Assembly (NCBI GenBank): GCA_963922205.1
Contig: CAWUHX010000043.1
Span: 1,510,685 to 1,574,684 of the forward strand
Source of the DNA: Romanomermis culicivorax
Taxonomy: Eukaryota > Nematoda > Enoplea > Mermithida > Mermithidae
Length of the DNA stretch: 64,000 bases
Direction: 5' to 3'
A program made the position numbers and the translations under genes. Under the pieces are notes generated by a model. That model was not told where the DNA came from. It ran no database searches and saw nothing but the letters and a program-made list of their open reading frames with translations. Below are positions 1 to 11,099 of the stretch, piece by piece (position 1 is the first letter of the stretch; every line of letters starts with the position of its first letter).

Positions 1-1217
1 GTACAGAATGGTCTCATCGATGTTGTTAATTATACGACTTAGTAGTCACTTTTTCTCACTGTTTGTAATTGATAAAAATTTTCCTCTCAAATTTACAGAA
101 AAAATTTTCAAAAGTGCTATAGTAAAATTGGCAAGAAATAGTAAGTAACTTCTTGAATATAAAACACATATTTAAAAGTGCTAATAGTCGGAATCGGCGT
201 TTTGGAGAGGAAAAATGATTTCCGATCATTGTGGAAGTTTTATGATGCAAAACCTGAAAAAGTTAGGAATTTACGGAATTTGGAATCGGGAAACTGCTGC
301 ACACTATATTAATATTCAAAATGATTAAAAGGATTTTACATCCATGGATGCTTATAGAAGGGTTGGTAAACCCTCTTACCTGAAACCCCAAACTATCTTG
401 CCTGAATTTTTTTAAAAAGGTCATTTAGCCGTACCTCTGATTTACCCCTTGCTCGACTTTTGAAAATCCAAAAATTAGGTTTTCTTTGGAAAATAGGTTT
501 TTTTAACGGACGTTCCACCCTTCATTTTCCCTTTTATATCTTCCTACCTGGAGAGTTTTATCCGTGCATCTCCGCCAGCAACCATGTAAGATCTACCTAT
601 CATTATTTCGATTGGCCACGTTTTTACTTTTATGCACAAAATGCGATGAAAAATGATAATTTCATGAATACATTTGCTTACCAACCAAAGATGCCTACGT
701 CATGCCAGTGTACTGAATCGACATTCTACTAGTTGTAATATTTTCATACAAGACAGTCCCCGTCCGTAAAATTCTCCGAGATGTACGAATTCCAATAATT
801 TAACATTTTTAGATATCAGTGAGCTCTATGATAATGTTAACCATATGTTTGTATCAGCCGCAGTTCCTATGATGGTCTTTTGTAGGCGGTGCTACATGAA
901 CGGTTTTCTGATGCAGAAAGAACAGTATCCTTAGCTTCGTCAGAGCACTATGAATACAATATTTCATATTCCCTTGACGTTAAGTTTTATCTTGGTGGTC
1001 GTTCTTGGAAGGTTCAGATTTATACGTATTTGAATAAATTTTCGGGCAACTGAAAGGACGCCTAAAATACTATAGTGTTTTACTCCTTGATTGATTTTTT
1101 GCCGGAACATACACGAGAAGAAGATTCTAATGCCAGATTTTGTGGCAGATTTATTTTCCCCTGGCCTCAAGTAGAATTTCTCAATATTGTCTCTCAAATC
1201 ATTTTGTCTTCATTCAG
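1..1217. other. AT-rich non-coding DNA, probably intron of the gene ending at 1621
   Basis: No convincing exon was found here on either strand. The stretch ends in a polypyrimidine-rich 3' splice acceptor (TCATTCAG at 1210-1217) that opens the exon at 1218, so at least its right part is likely intron of that gene. Short open frames are AT-rich and lack protein-like composition. Confidence 0.5.
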
Positions 1218-1621
1218 GATTTTGGAACAGACCAGGTTTTAATATGTCGATTCCAAATTCAATGGCATTTCCTTCCACTTCTTATTCGAACATTTTCTCA
1301 ACCGCGCCGCAAATTTCTCAATATAACGTTAATGGCAACAGTAGTATAAATTCGATGGCAAAAAATCATCTACAAACGCAAAGATCTGTCCCGCTACCGA
1401 ATTATCAACAAACGACGACTCCTGCAGCGACCGCATCGGGCTACATGTCTGTCGGATTCCAGCAGCAGCCCAAAAATTTCACTTCGTCGACGACAAGCAG
1501 CTGGCGGGATTTCGGCGTCCCGGGCAACAACAATTTTTATAACAATAATACTGATTATAGAAAATATATGAACAATAGTTTGCGCCCAGAAACGGGTGGT
1601 CCCGAGCCGCCGGGCTTATGA
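1218..1621 (+). CDS. Terminal coding exon of an unrecognised gene
   Basis: An open frame of about 134 residues follows a good splice acceptor at 1216-1217 and ends in TGA at 1619-1621. GC content and codon use are clearly higher than in the flanks. The translation is low-complexity: rich in Ser, Asn, Thr, Gln and Pro, with a QQQ run, an NNN run around FYNNNTDYRKY, and a C-terminus ending GGPEPPGL. I see no folded domain. This resembles the disordered tail of a regulatory or RNA-binding protein, but I do not recognise the family. Earlier exons lie upstream, outside the window. A polyadenylation signal about 770 bases downstream (2389-2394) fits a last exon. Confidence 0.6.
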
Positions 1622-2450
1622 AACGTTTTTCTTGTAATTCACGTATCTGATTGCGACTGAAAAGCGCCTACAGTATTATATGACTTGGGAAACGGCGGAA
1701 AATTAAATTTAGAGTTCCTGCATTTTTTCGATACTGAAAGTCACATATACATGCAAGGATGGCAGTGTATGAATTTTAATCGACTAGAACTATTTTGAAC
1801 AATTTTCCATATTGTGAGGCGAAAATTTACAAGTTTTTTCCTTCAATGACCCCGTATTTTCGGCAACCTGCGAGGCCCATCCCGTTTTTACAAAGCCCCG
1901 TGGACCCTCTTTATGCCGACTCATAACTACAAAACTGATCTGAGGCTGTTAAGCTGTGCTTTGAATGGACTATTGAAGAATTTCCTTGGGGTACCTTCAT
2001 GTCGCAAGTCGGGTCATTTTACACTAGTGGACTTGTATTATTTGTATATATTTAGATTGAATTTTAACTTCGTTAGATTCGTTGAAATATGAGCACTTAT
2101 ATAATAGCTGTAAATCCAAGAACGTTTCGATGTAGTTTTTGTGTACCTACTCACCTGTTCGAGTGTCCAAATTTCTGGATGGAACATGATAGTTCCATGG
2201 ACGTGAGATTTGGTGTGTAAAAACAAAAACTATGTGTAGATTCTAGATTTATATTGGATTGGTGAAGTGCTTATGCTGTTCATTTTGGAATGGTATCTAA
2301 CGGTCGATGTGCCGGCAAACGCAGCCATAATTAGAGATTGGTAAATCCGTTGCGGTAGCTAAAAGTGAACAAAGGTGCAAATACGAAGAATAAATAACCC
2401 GTGTACGTTTTTCCTCGAACTGACTACAGCCATTCAATTGTAAATAATAC
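1622..2450 (+). other. Probable 3' UTR with AATAAA signal
   Basis: Non-coding sequence after the stop at 1621. A canonical AATAAA lies at 2389-2394. A solo LTR begins only 56 bases further on, so the LTR was inserted just downstream of the host gene's polyadenylation site. Confidence 0.5.
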
Positions 2451-3646
2451 TGTCACGTGCCACTCAATTTGCCCAACGTCACGTGATCCAGATCGTGTCA
2501 ATATTTTACTTTTCCCCATGTTTTATTTACAACTCATGCATTTTTTGTTTTTGTTTCTGCACATGCATTTTGTGTTCGTTTTTATATTTTTCATGCATTT
2601 TTATGTTTTGTTTCATTGTATTTTATTTCTTTATGCACCCGGGCTACAGTAGGCCCTTTAGCTAAAAACTTCTGCCAAACGTGCTCCACGAGCACATGGC
2701 TATTTTTGGTGCATTCTCTGCACCTCTTATCACAAAAATTAGCGTCGTTTTTGTTAGCCAAAAATGACTAGCTAAGAAGTTTTAGCTAAAGATGCTCATA
2801 TGCTTAGCATAGGCACTGCAGTCGGCCCCAATGCTAAACGCATGTGAGCGAAAAATGTCTATGTGTGTATAGGCATCTTCTGCATTGCGTCTAGCTGCAG
2901 AAGTTAGCTTGGACGCCGAGAAACTCCGCCCAAGCTGGAGCTGTAGCCAAACGTCCTTTGTTTCTTTAACTTTTCACTCACTTTTGGGTTCACCCAAGCT
3001 TCCATTTGGTTGTTTTAACTCCCTGTCCACCACTCCTCAAATTTACATATTTTTATATACTCTTCACATCCGCCGCTTTTTACTTCAAATAAATTTGCAT
3101 AACTCATACTACTTACTGTGTTCCTCGCTTATTCTACCTACCATACCTGTCCCTCATTCTGCCAGGTTCCCAACCGCCCCGGTTAACAAAAAAACAGTCG
3201 AGAAACACCCTTCTTAAGTCAGTTTCCCAGGTCTCCCCAGATAGGTAGGGCTCTCACCTCTCAGGTTTGGGCTAAAAAGGGGCTGTCCGGTTCATAATCG
3301 GGTCCCACAAATCAGGTCATTTTACGGGTGACCTTGTCCCCACTCTCACTGAGCAAGACTCAGGGATTGTCACACCTAACCTGGGGGCGTTGTCCATTAC
3401 CCTACAGCAAGACCCCAGGACAGCACCAGAGAAAGCTATAGGCTTCCCTATAGCCACCACTCGCCGGGTTAGGCCCCCAACTTATGGGGAGAACGGGGAA
3501 ATCGCCAGTGTTCATCAGGAGTCATAGCCTATTACTCACTGTAATAGGGTCAAGCTGATATGGTTCACCATCAATGTGACTGGGAAACAACGTTTTCCAC
3601 CTGATGCGACACCCAAAACCCTCCATCTTCCCCAATTAACGTGACA
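2451..3646 (+). mobile_element. Solo LTR, about 1.2 kb, with 4-bp target duplication
   Basis: The sequence begins TGTCACGT and ends ACGTGACA, a perfect 8-bp terminal inverted repeat of TG...CA form. It is flanked by the 4-bp direct repeat ATAC (2447-2450 and 3647-3650). A related copy in the same orientation lies at 43088-44395. Shared blocks include the stretch around 2650-2690 and the stretch around 3210-3480. No internal coding region is attached, so this is most simply a solo LTR left by LTR-LTR recombination. A 4-bp duplication is common for insertions of several Ty3/Gypsy lineages, but the family is not proven. Confidence 0.75.
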
Positions 3647-3650
3647 ATAC

Positions 3651-4195
3651 GAACACAACGAAAAAAGTAACTTTGATGGGCAGCAATTTTTGTTTAGTGG
3701 CAAACTATACTGTAGAAAAGTGAAATTTCTTGAGAATGTGAAAAGCCAAATGGAAAAGACACAACAGTCCGCATGCCGATTTGGACAGAACTGCAACGAA
3801 ACTTGAGTACCAAATTGGTAAATTTTGATCACAACAAGAAGGAAATTTACAGTGTGCTGTTGTTGCTCATTGACGAAAAAATTCTTTCATTGATAACAAC
3901 GAAGTTTACTGGTTTTTTCGCATCGCACTAAATTGCCATGGAATTGCTGCATCACTTCAAAATGAAAATAGTAATTTGGAACATGTTTAGCATAGAAATT
4001 TTGGGGGGAGATCAAGAGATTTTGGAAGGTCAAAATTAATCAAAATGCTTCAAAACTTTGTCAATGTCTCTAATTGCGCTGAATCAGTTCAAAAAAAAGT
4101 CAATTTTCTACTTGATAAATTTTCAACATTTTTCCAAGAAATTCCCAAATGTATCATGTTTTCAAACGGGAACTTTTAAAGTTTGCAACATTTAT
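3651..4195. other. Non-coding, nothing recognised
   Basis: AT-rich sequence between the solo LTR and the next repeat. No exon, RNA gene or inverted repeat is evident. Confidence 0.4.
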
Positions 4196-4575
4196 TGGAA
4201 TTTTTTTACAAGTCGGTTCCCTTCCCAAATATGGTTCAAACTAGCATTTTCGGACTCCTCATGATGCCAGCTTGGAAAATTCAGCGGCTCGTGGCATCCA
4301 GGAACTCATTTGCATTAAATCTGCACACATGTCACATTCTCCTTCAGATTACAGAAAAATCCTACCTACTCCAAGAAATCGTACCTGGTCCACCACCCTA
4401 TCGACTTAATGCACTTACCACTACACAATTTCACCACAAAGTGTCAACACTATATTCCTTTAAGACATTTGATACTATTTTAATGAACAATCTCATTTAG
4501 AAGAGCCTCAACAGCGCTACGCCCTTTGGGTGCAGCTGCTGTACCCTAAGCCTAAGCCTAAGGAAAATATTAAAG
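4196..4575 (+). repeat. Dispersed repeat, copy 1 (partner at 15232-15590)
   Basis: This segment aligns in the same orientation with 15232-15590. Shared marks in order are the ACAAG-CGGTTCCCTTCC start, a block around AGGAACTCATTTGCAT, AAATCCTACCTAC, and AGAGCCTCAACAGCGCT followed by GCAGCTGCTGTACCCTAAG. Both copies end in CCTAAG hexamers, three here and two in the partner. No coding capacity is seen. The class of element is unknown. Confidence 0.75.
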
Positions 4576-6246
4576 ACAGTCTACTCACTAATCAAATTTT
4601 TGGCCATTCTTTGAGGAACTTCCATGGTTTAAACCATCGTCCAAACAATGGACAATAATTTCATTTACTACCAGCTGATCACAATTGACAGCTGGTCATC
4701 AATCAATCAACAGTGCACATGTCAAATAAATACTGCTCCCTCCAACTGCATCATATAAACCTGCTCTCTAATCTCACACTTCATCACACGATTCTCTTTC
4801 TTTCAATTTACACTCCTACAAATCCAGATTGTTTGCATCATTGTTTTTTTATTATCTGCCCGCATGTTTATACTGAATTACTATTTATAATAAAACAAAT
4901 ACTATTACTGTATCTTATCATAACGGCACATTTTCCATTGATTTTTTGCACAAAATGTCCACCTGAATCGCCTCGATTTCTGCCCCCCCCCCCCCAAGCT
5001 ACCAGCATCCACGGCGGGACCTAAAAAATATTCAAGCATCATTTTGAAACCCTTGGGGCTAAATTTTGCAAGTGGGTTCCCAGCCTTCCCCCGGGAACCC
5101 ACTTGTAAAATTTAGCCCATTTATTTATGACTTGAAAATAAAAATCCAAAAAATAAATTCTGATTGGATCAGCTGGTATCCTCCTGGAGGGCAGCCACGT
5201 GGTGTGTAGCTGCGGACGATACCATTTGCTCTTTCCTAAATGGTGTCACTGTGCACTGTAGGGTCCTGGGTGGTCCACGAGTGGGCCCGTCCTTGGCTGG
5301 TAAAAGCCATGAAGGTTAAGTAAGTGGGTACATTTAGAATTGGTCAGATACAATTTACTGTATGTTAAGTTACTTGATCAAATTTTGATTTGGTTTGGTC
5401 ACCTGCGCTAAATCTTAAAATTTACGGAACTATCTTTGAATGTATTGCTTCACAGTAAGACTGAGAGAGAGAGGGAATGTTGGTCGTAGGGTGGTAGTGA
5501 GTGAAATATGATGGGACATGAACAAAAACATAGGGGAGAATAGGAGAGCGAAGCGACTACACTGTAGCTTTGAGCCCGGTTTCACTTTTACACACAGCGA
5601 CGCTCAGCTACTAGGTTGAGGCATGTTATACTACAGCGTACCGAAAATAAGTTATAATCATCACTCATTTATTTTTTATTCCATGTCTGAAAAAAGTTGC
5701 AGATTGATGATAATTTACAACTCATTGGCTTTCATCTGTCTGCCTGTATGACTTCTGACATAATTTACAATCCTATGGGTGGTCTTCATTCTATATTTTG
5801 TGGAGGTATGATATACATATTATATTCCATTCCCTATGCTGTTTTCAGAGTTCAATTAGAATCATTACACAAATGAACAATGCACATTTGGTAATGGTGC
5901 ATATGAAACGTGTCATAGTTGAATCAGCGCTATTGGCAAACTTGCGAATGAAAAAGACACAATCAGTGTTGCCAAGTAGTCGCCTTCAAAAACCCCAATT
6001 TTTCCGCCAAAAAAACCTCAATCGTTCCAAAAAAACCAAGAAAACATCAAAAATTTTTGAAGATCCCTAGAAAAACCCCAATTTTTGAAAACATATAATA
6101 AATTTAATTCATGGGTAAAAAAATAAATCAAACACAAGTTTATTAAGAATCAACAACTTTATTCAGCTGCTAGCTGCAGAATTTCATCTTGGTCATCACC
6201 TTCAGCCCATTGGGGTACCAAACTGTTTAAATTATCATACATGCCA
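4576..6246. other. Non-coding, with a homopolymer and a strong hairpin
   Basis: No gene is seen. It holds a run of C at 4983-4995, a perfect-looking hairpin at 5056-5119 (listed separately), a GA-rich patch at 5460-5475, and near 5964 a CAGTGTTGCCAAGT motif. That motif is the mirror of a terminus near 10215-10228 and typical of hAT-like ends. Confidence 0.4.
5056..5119. repeat. Short inverted repeat able to form a hairpin
   Basis: Two arms of about 26 bases, differing at a single position, flank an 11-base C-rich loop (arms run GGGCTAAATTTT... and its complement ...AAATTTAGCCC). Flanking DNA shows no obvious target duplication. It may be a remnant of a fold-back element or a structured RNA; neither is shown. 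Confidence 0.7.
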
Positions 6247-6504
6247 TAGTTTTTTTTGTACTCTACAAAGATTTTTTCCCTTGTACAAAGAAAAATTTTG
6301 ACAATCTTTGTACATGTACAAAGATTTTTTTCTCCAGGAGGAACGATATACATCAGTCTTGAGCTATTGCCAATGTTGTCCTCGTAGCTGCATATAAAAT
6401 TGAATCCTGATGTTCGAAATTCGAGCAATACATCAGTGTAAATGGACTGTTTCCTCCAGTTGTGTGTTCTGTTTTTTCATGCAGGCATGTAGCTGTATTA
6501 TGTA

Positions 6505-6828
6505 ATGACACAAATATCGATCGATAGTTTCTTTAACAAAGCAGTACCACCACCACCCTCTCAACAAAGTAATTTAAGCAGCAGTAGCTCAGCTTCAGCA
6601 ACTATTTCAACGAGGAAGAGCAGCAGAAATTATGGGTTCAGCCGAACCTGGTTGCATTTATTTCCATGGCTCGAGCTCATATCAGAAAGAGAGAAGAAAG
6701 TTGTGTGCCGATATTGTCGAGATGCGAAAGTCCAATCACAATGGGCCAGTGTTAAAATCTTACCAAATTGGTGCATCGACGCGTTTGGTTATCATGAAAC
6801 GAAAGACAAGGACTATGGAACTGACTGA
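6505..6828 (+). pseudogene. hAT-transposase N-terminal fragment with TTF/BED-like zinc finger
   Basis: About 107 residues. After a Ser-rich leader (residues 1-40) the frame gives a pattern typical of the TTF-type/BED zinc finger at the front of hAT transposases and their domesticated relatives. Aromatic WLHLFPWLEL is followed by EKKVVCRYCRDA (the Cys pair), then a Trp-containing segment and GYHETKDKD where the His pair is expected. The frame stops at once in a 45-bp tandem duplication, and no RNase H-like core follows, so this is a relic rather than a working gene. The start is the first ATG in frame, eight residues before the Ser-rich part. Confidence 0.6.
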
Positions 6829-6893
6829 TACTATCAGGATTACTAAAAAGACAAGGATTATGGAACTGACTAATACTATCAGGATTACTAAAA
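6804..6893 (+). repeat. 45-bp tandem duplication
   Basis: Two adjacent 45-bp units, each starting AGACAAGGA and containing ATGGAACTGACT, differ at about two positions. The first unit begins inside the zinc-finger frame and the second follows its stop. Confidence 0.85.
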
Positions 6894-6992
6894 AGTATTA
6901 ATTTTTTTGTACTAAGAAAAATTAAAATGTACAAAGACTTTTGACTTCAATCTTTGTACAAGTACAAAGGGGTGTTGTACAAAAAAAACAGT

Positions 6993-8947
6993 GATACATG
7001 CCCGACATAAATTTTTCAACATAGGTTTTGTTACAGTTAAAGGGTACAACTTTCATTCCTTAAAGCCAAGCTATATCACACACTTAGAATACTGTCCAAC
7101 AGAACTGTCAGAAAATAGTGGGTTTCAAACTTCAAAGATCAAACTAGATTGAAAATGAAAGTTTTTACTTCGAAAAGATTCGCAAATTTAGTTAGCTTCT
7201 TAAATGAAGCCTGAGCCTCGCTTGCAGTGCTTGCACAAATACAACATAAAATCTCTAACTTATAAGCCTCCTAATTCTAACCCATACTAAGTGTTTTTTT
7301 CTGCACCCAGGGAAATTTTTTCTATATTTCCTGAAGCCGTTTTTTTCGCTTAAAAATGCTTATGGATTCCTTATTTATGAGTTTTTGAACTTCTTCAAAC
7401 CTTCTGGTGTTTTTAGAGCCGTTAATTTATCAAAATTGAAGGGAAAATTGAAATTTTTGAGTTTGATAGAGGTCTTATCTACAAGCATTAATCTACAAGC
7501 AAACTATCCAGGAGCATACTGACTTTGAATTACATAAGAAATCGACGCTTAAGTCCTCTATGATGTCAAGTGAGAGCCCGAAAAAAAATATTAATCTTTC
7601 CAGCACTGGGCGCCGGAAAAATTTTTGGGCATAGACATTCTGCGACGCTGGAAAATCAACTTTCCGAACATTTATTCCAAGAATTAGATTCGAATTTGGT
7701 GTTCAAAAGTTGTCATTTCTAGAATTTTATTATTTGAAAAATTTCAAAACCAGTAATTTATTCGTAAACTCTCATGAACTTGATTGAAAAGAAATAAGTA
7801 AGAAGAGTACGAATTTCCGAAAACTAACTCCATGAAGCTTTTGAATTTATTTCACGTTAAGAAAGGAATAGTCGCTAAGAACGTTAAGAAAGGAAAAGAA
7901 AGGAAAAGTTCAGAGACTCAACGTATTGATCTTTCTCAAATTTTTTTTCTTTTTCTGAATTTTTTTCCAAAAAAGAACGATTTCAGTGCTGGCTACAATA
8001 GAATATTAGTGAATATAGTAAAAAAGCATATTGAATGTGTAATTTTATGTTAAACTTGAACGAATTTATAGTTTTTTATAAAACATTTTGAAATCTTAAA
8101 ATAAGAAAAATAATTTATTTTAAAGGTTTAGAATCAATGACTGACACATTATAGAAGAATATATTTGATCAAACACAGGACTCAAAAAATTCTGCACCAG
8201 TGCAGGAATCACCAAAAAAAATTTTGCACAAAGCCTAAAAAGTCTGCACTGTGCATAAAAAACACTGTCCATACTTATAATAAGCCTGCTTAGTTGAAAG
8301 CTAAAATGTAAAGACTTTAATCCCAACGTGAATTATCGGTTGGGTTAGATGCTAATGATCAAGAGTAAGAGGGTCAGTGTTGGAAAAGATGGGTTTTCAG
8401 TTTCTTGGAGCTTAATCGCCAAATTTTTGATTTTTTGGTTTACGTTTACAAAAACAAAAAAGGAAAAGAAAAATTAGAAAAAAGTTTACAAAAATTTCTT
8501 ATTTGTTTTGTTATAAGCTTGGATTATAAAACTTTTAAATGATTTATTATACTTAAGAGCGTACATATTAGGCCATTTCAAACTTGTTTCTGCTCAAAAG
8601 GTTGCACTTTTTGAAAGCTAAATTTTTAATGGCTCATCGGCAGAAATAGTCATAGGTTTTTCATGTTATTTTAAATGAATTTTAAGTGCATTTGATTAAA
8701 TTTAATGTATCTAATCATGTTTCAAATAGTTCCTATGGCACTAACAAAGTTTAGTGCTGGAACTTATATACACTATATAGAATATACACATATAGGTAAA
8801 TTGTGCCTAAACCAAAGCCTAAGCATAAGCTCAATGGTAAGCCTAACTCTGATTGCCCAAGCAACAATCAATTGAACGAAGGTCTCACTAGTCGATAAGT
8901 AGCAGTTATGACTACCTGGCCTGGCACTAAACATTATTATTGCCATC
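6993..8947. other. Non-coding, scattered repeat fragments
   Basis: No exon is convincing. A fragment at about 7600-7690 (CTGGGCGCCGGAAAAATTTTTG) belongs to the GGCGC repeat family also seen at 17190-17665 and 39353-39685. Degenerate AAGCCTAAG hexamers occur at 8810-8860. Confidence 0.4.
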
Positions 8948-8955
8948 CCTACCAG

Positions 8956-9388
8956 CATACATGCACGTGGGGGGGGGTTTGGGGGTTTTGACCCCCAGCA
9001 GATTTTTATTGACCCCCAGCAGATTTTTATTGACCTCCAGCAGATTCTTGCTGACCTCCAGCAGATTTGACGCCCCCAGCAATAATTGAGAAATTCATGA
9101 AGAAAAATGAACAAGAGAGAAGAGAAAGTCGTCATAAAAAGGGAAATGATGCTGTAGTTTAACAATTTTTCTAAACAAAGCATACTTGATCCCAAAGGAG
9201 TAACATTATAACTTTAAAAAGTGCATTCTAAGATAATTATTCTACATATCTGACTGATATAGTTGCAAGAATATGCTGTTCGAACGTTAGAATACCTTTC
9301 TTTTCGTTATCATGAACGAAAAAAAATTTCGTGTTCCACCCCCTGTTCTGGCTGACCCCCAGCAGAATTTCTATGCTGTGCATGTATG
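8956..9388. mobile_element. Non-autonomous hAT-like element with CATACATGCAC ends
   Basis: The 433-bp unit begins CATACATGCAC and ends GTGCATGTATG. It is flanked by the perfect 8-bp direct repeat CCTACCAG (8948-8955 and 9389-9396), the duplication size of hAT transposition. Close to the left end sits a tandem array of about 23 bp units, each reading roughly GACCCCCAGCAGATTTTTATT (8980-9075). A part copy in inverted orientation lies at 14840-15225. No coding capacity is seen. Confidence 0.85.
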
Positions 9389-9396
9389 CCTACCAG

Positions 9397-10683
9397 TGTC
9401 TTGAAATGAGTTTAAAATGAAACTCGCACCACATTGAACTAAAAGACCCACAATAAACCCAAGAGACCCCAGCAAAAAGCACATAAAATCCGAAAGTCCA
9501 AATTTTGAAAAACTGTTTATTCGATCTCTAAAAGAATATGCAGTGTGCACACCGCCCCAAACATGTCAACAACAGCATGTTTTCCCCAGAACGTTCATTT
9601 TCGGAAAAAAAATTTTGGAAAAAAGGGAAAAATTTTCAGCACTATTAGCCAAATGGGGAAAAAGTTTTTATCTAACTTCCCCTAGATTATTATTTTAAAC
9701 TTGAATGCACTTTAATGGGGTAAAATAAATACTTTCGGCCGCTTCCCGACATTATATAAAATACCAAATAAATTAGCACATATTTTTATGTACTTAGCCG
9801 CGATTCATAAAATTTTAATGTTTTTTAGTGCTTTCATACATTGAATTCATTCAGTTTTATTATTACTTTGGCGAAACATTTCTAGAGTCTTTTTTTCTCC
9901 ACTAGGTAGAAATTTTTTGGAAAAAACACACTACACCGAAAGTCAAAATTCGATAATTAAGCCAAAAATATGCTTATTTAATTCTAAATCACACAAACTG
10001 GCCACACTATTCAATCAATATTCATTTCAATTTTCATTTTTTCAATTTCATCACGCTTTTTTCTTATATTATTCAGTAATTCTCCATCAAGCATTCAAAC
10101 AACCGAATTCGTTGAAAAACCCCCAAAACCTCAAAAATAAAAATAAAAAACCCCTGAAACAAAAAAACCCCTAGAACAACCTCAACGCCTTCGAAAAACC
10201 CTTAGATTTGGAGAAAAACCCCTAACTTGGCGACACTGGACCCCCAGCCAGGACTCTGCTTAGAGTCACGACTCCCGTCCCGTCCCCCAAGAACATGTAT
10301 GGCTGGGACTATCTGGAGAAAAGAAAATGCTAGCTTGCGATACGTAGTCATCTATTTCGAAATTTATTCGGATTTTCCTTTGCATTTTGAAAATGAACGA
10401 AGTGCAGGATGGTGGAATGATCATCAAAGAATTCGTGAAAACTCTTCTTTTGAATAGGGTAATCAATGAGCTCGGCGTAATTTTGATTGAAATGTACGTT
10501 GCAACTTTGCTGCATTGATAATCTCGTCGTCTAAATGGAATTGGATGTGATTTCGATTTGCAATAAAAAATTAAGTTTGAACGTATTAGACATTACAAAG
10601 ATATCACTGGATTGTACTGTGAAATAACCAGAAAAACCTTGCGCCTTTCTGTCGCCAGGCCAGACCCACCCACGGTTTTTTTG
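9397..10683. other. Non-coding, one possible transposon end
   Basis: A stretch rich in AAACCCC motifs (10110-10215) leads to CTTGGCGACACTGG at 10217-10230. This is the inverted counterpart of the end near 5964, but the flanks do not match, so they need not belong to one element. No gene is seen. Confidence 0.4.
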
Positions 10684-10691
10684 CACACAGC

Positions 10692-10939
10692 CATACCTGT
10701 ACTTGGGGGGGGGGGGGGTTGGGGGGACCCCCCTCCCAAGTTGGCCAACTCAGTACCCAAAATCATTCCCCCCCCAACCCCCTCCCCCCCAGTTTGGAAA
10801 AAATTAAAAAAATTTTCAAAAAAGTGTTTATATGTTTTTTGGCCTTTTTTGGGAAAAATTTCGACTTTTTTCTACCCCCCCCCAAAATTTCGGATTTACC
10901 CCCCCCCCCCCCCAACTGGTCGGAGGTCTTACAGGTATG
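10692..10939. mobile_element. hAT-like MITE, CATACCTGTA family, intact
   Basis: 248 bp with inverted termini CATACCTGTA and TACAGGTATG, flanked by the perfect 8-bp duplication CACACAGC (10684-10691 and 10940-10947). The interior has long C and G runs near both ends and an AT-rich core with TTTTTTGGCC. It has no coding capacity. Confidence 0.9.
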
Positions 10940-11099
10940 CACACAGCAACCAAATTTCGGGCTGTGCAACGAAATTTTTCCGTCAAATTGCACAGTGCAA
11001 CTTGAAGCCTGACTGCCGTCCGGTTTACACCAGAGGTTCAAGGTCAGATATTTAAGGTGGGGATAAAGTTGGAAATTCGCCTGGGTTGGTTGGGGCAGC

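Larger units (their letters stand above)
6247..6992 (+). mobile_element. Degenerate hAT-like element
   Basis: The ends are inverted: the left reads GTTTTTTTTGTAC and the right ends GTACAAAAAAAAC. Near-identical 11-base flanks (TCATACATGCC left, TGATACATGCC right) look like an old target duplication. Inside are a TTF/BED-like zinc-finger fragment and subterminal palindromes (CTTTGTACATGTACAAAG at 6306-6323 and a one-base variant at 6952-6969). The core transposase is missing, so this is a deletion derivative. Confidence 0.5.

Noticed and set aside
8980..9075. Regular short repeats that could suggest a CRISPR array
   Set aside because: Units are contiguous without unique spacers, and the window is clearly an animal genome. 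It is a subterminal array of a MITE.
5964..10228. One 4.3-kb hAT element between CAGTGTTGCCAAGT and its inverted copy
   Set aside because: The 8-bp flanks do not match and several independent elements lie between. Two unrelated single ends are more likely.
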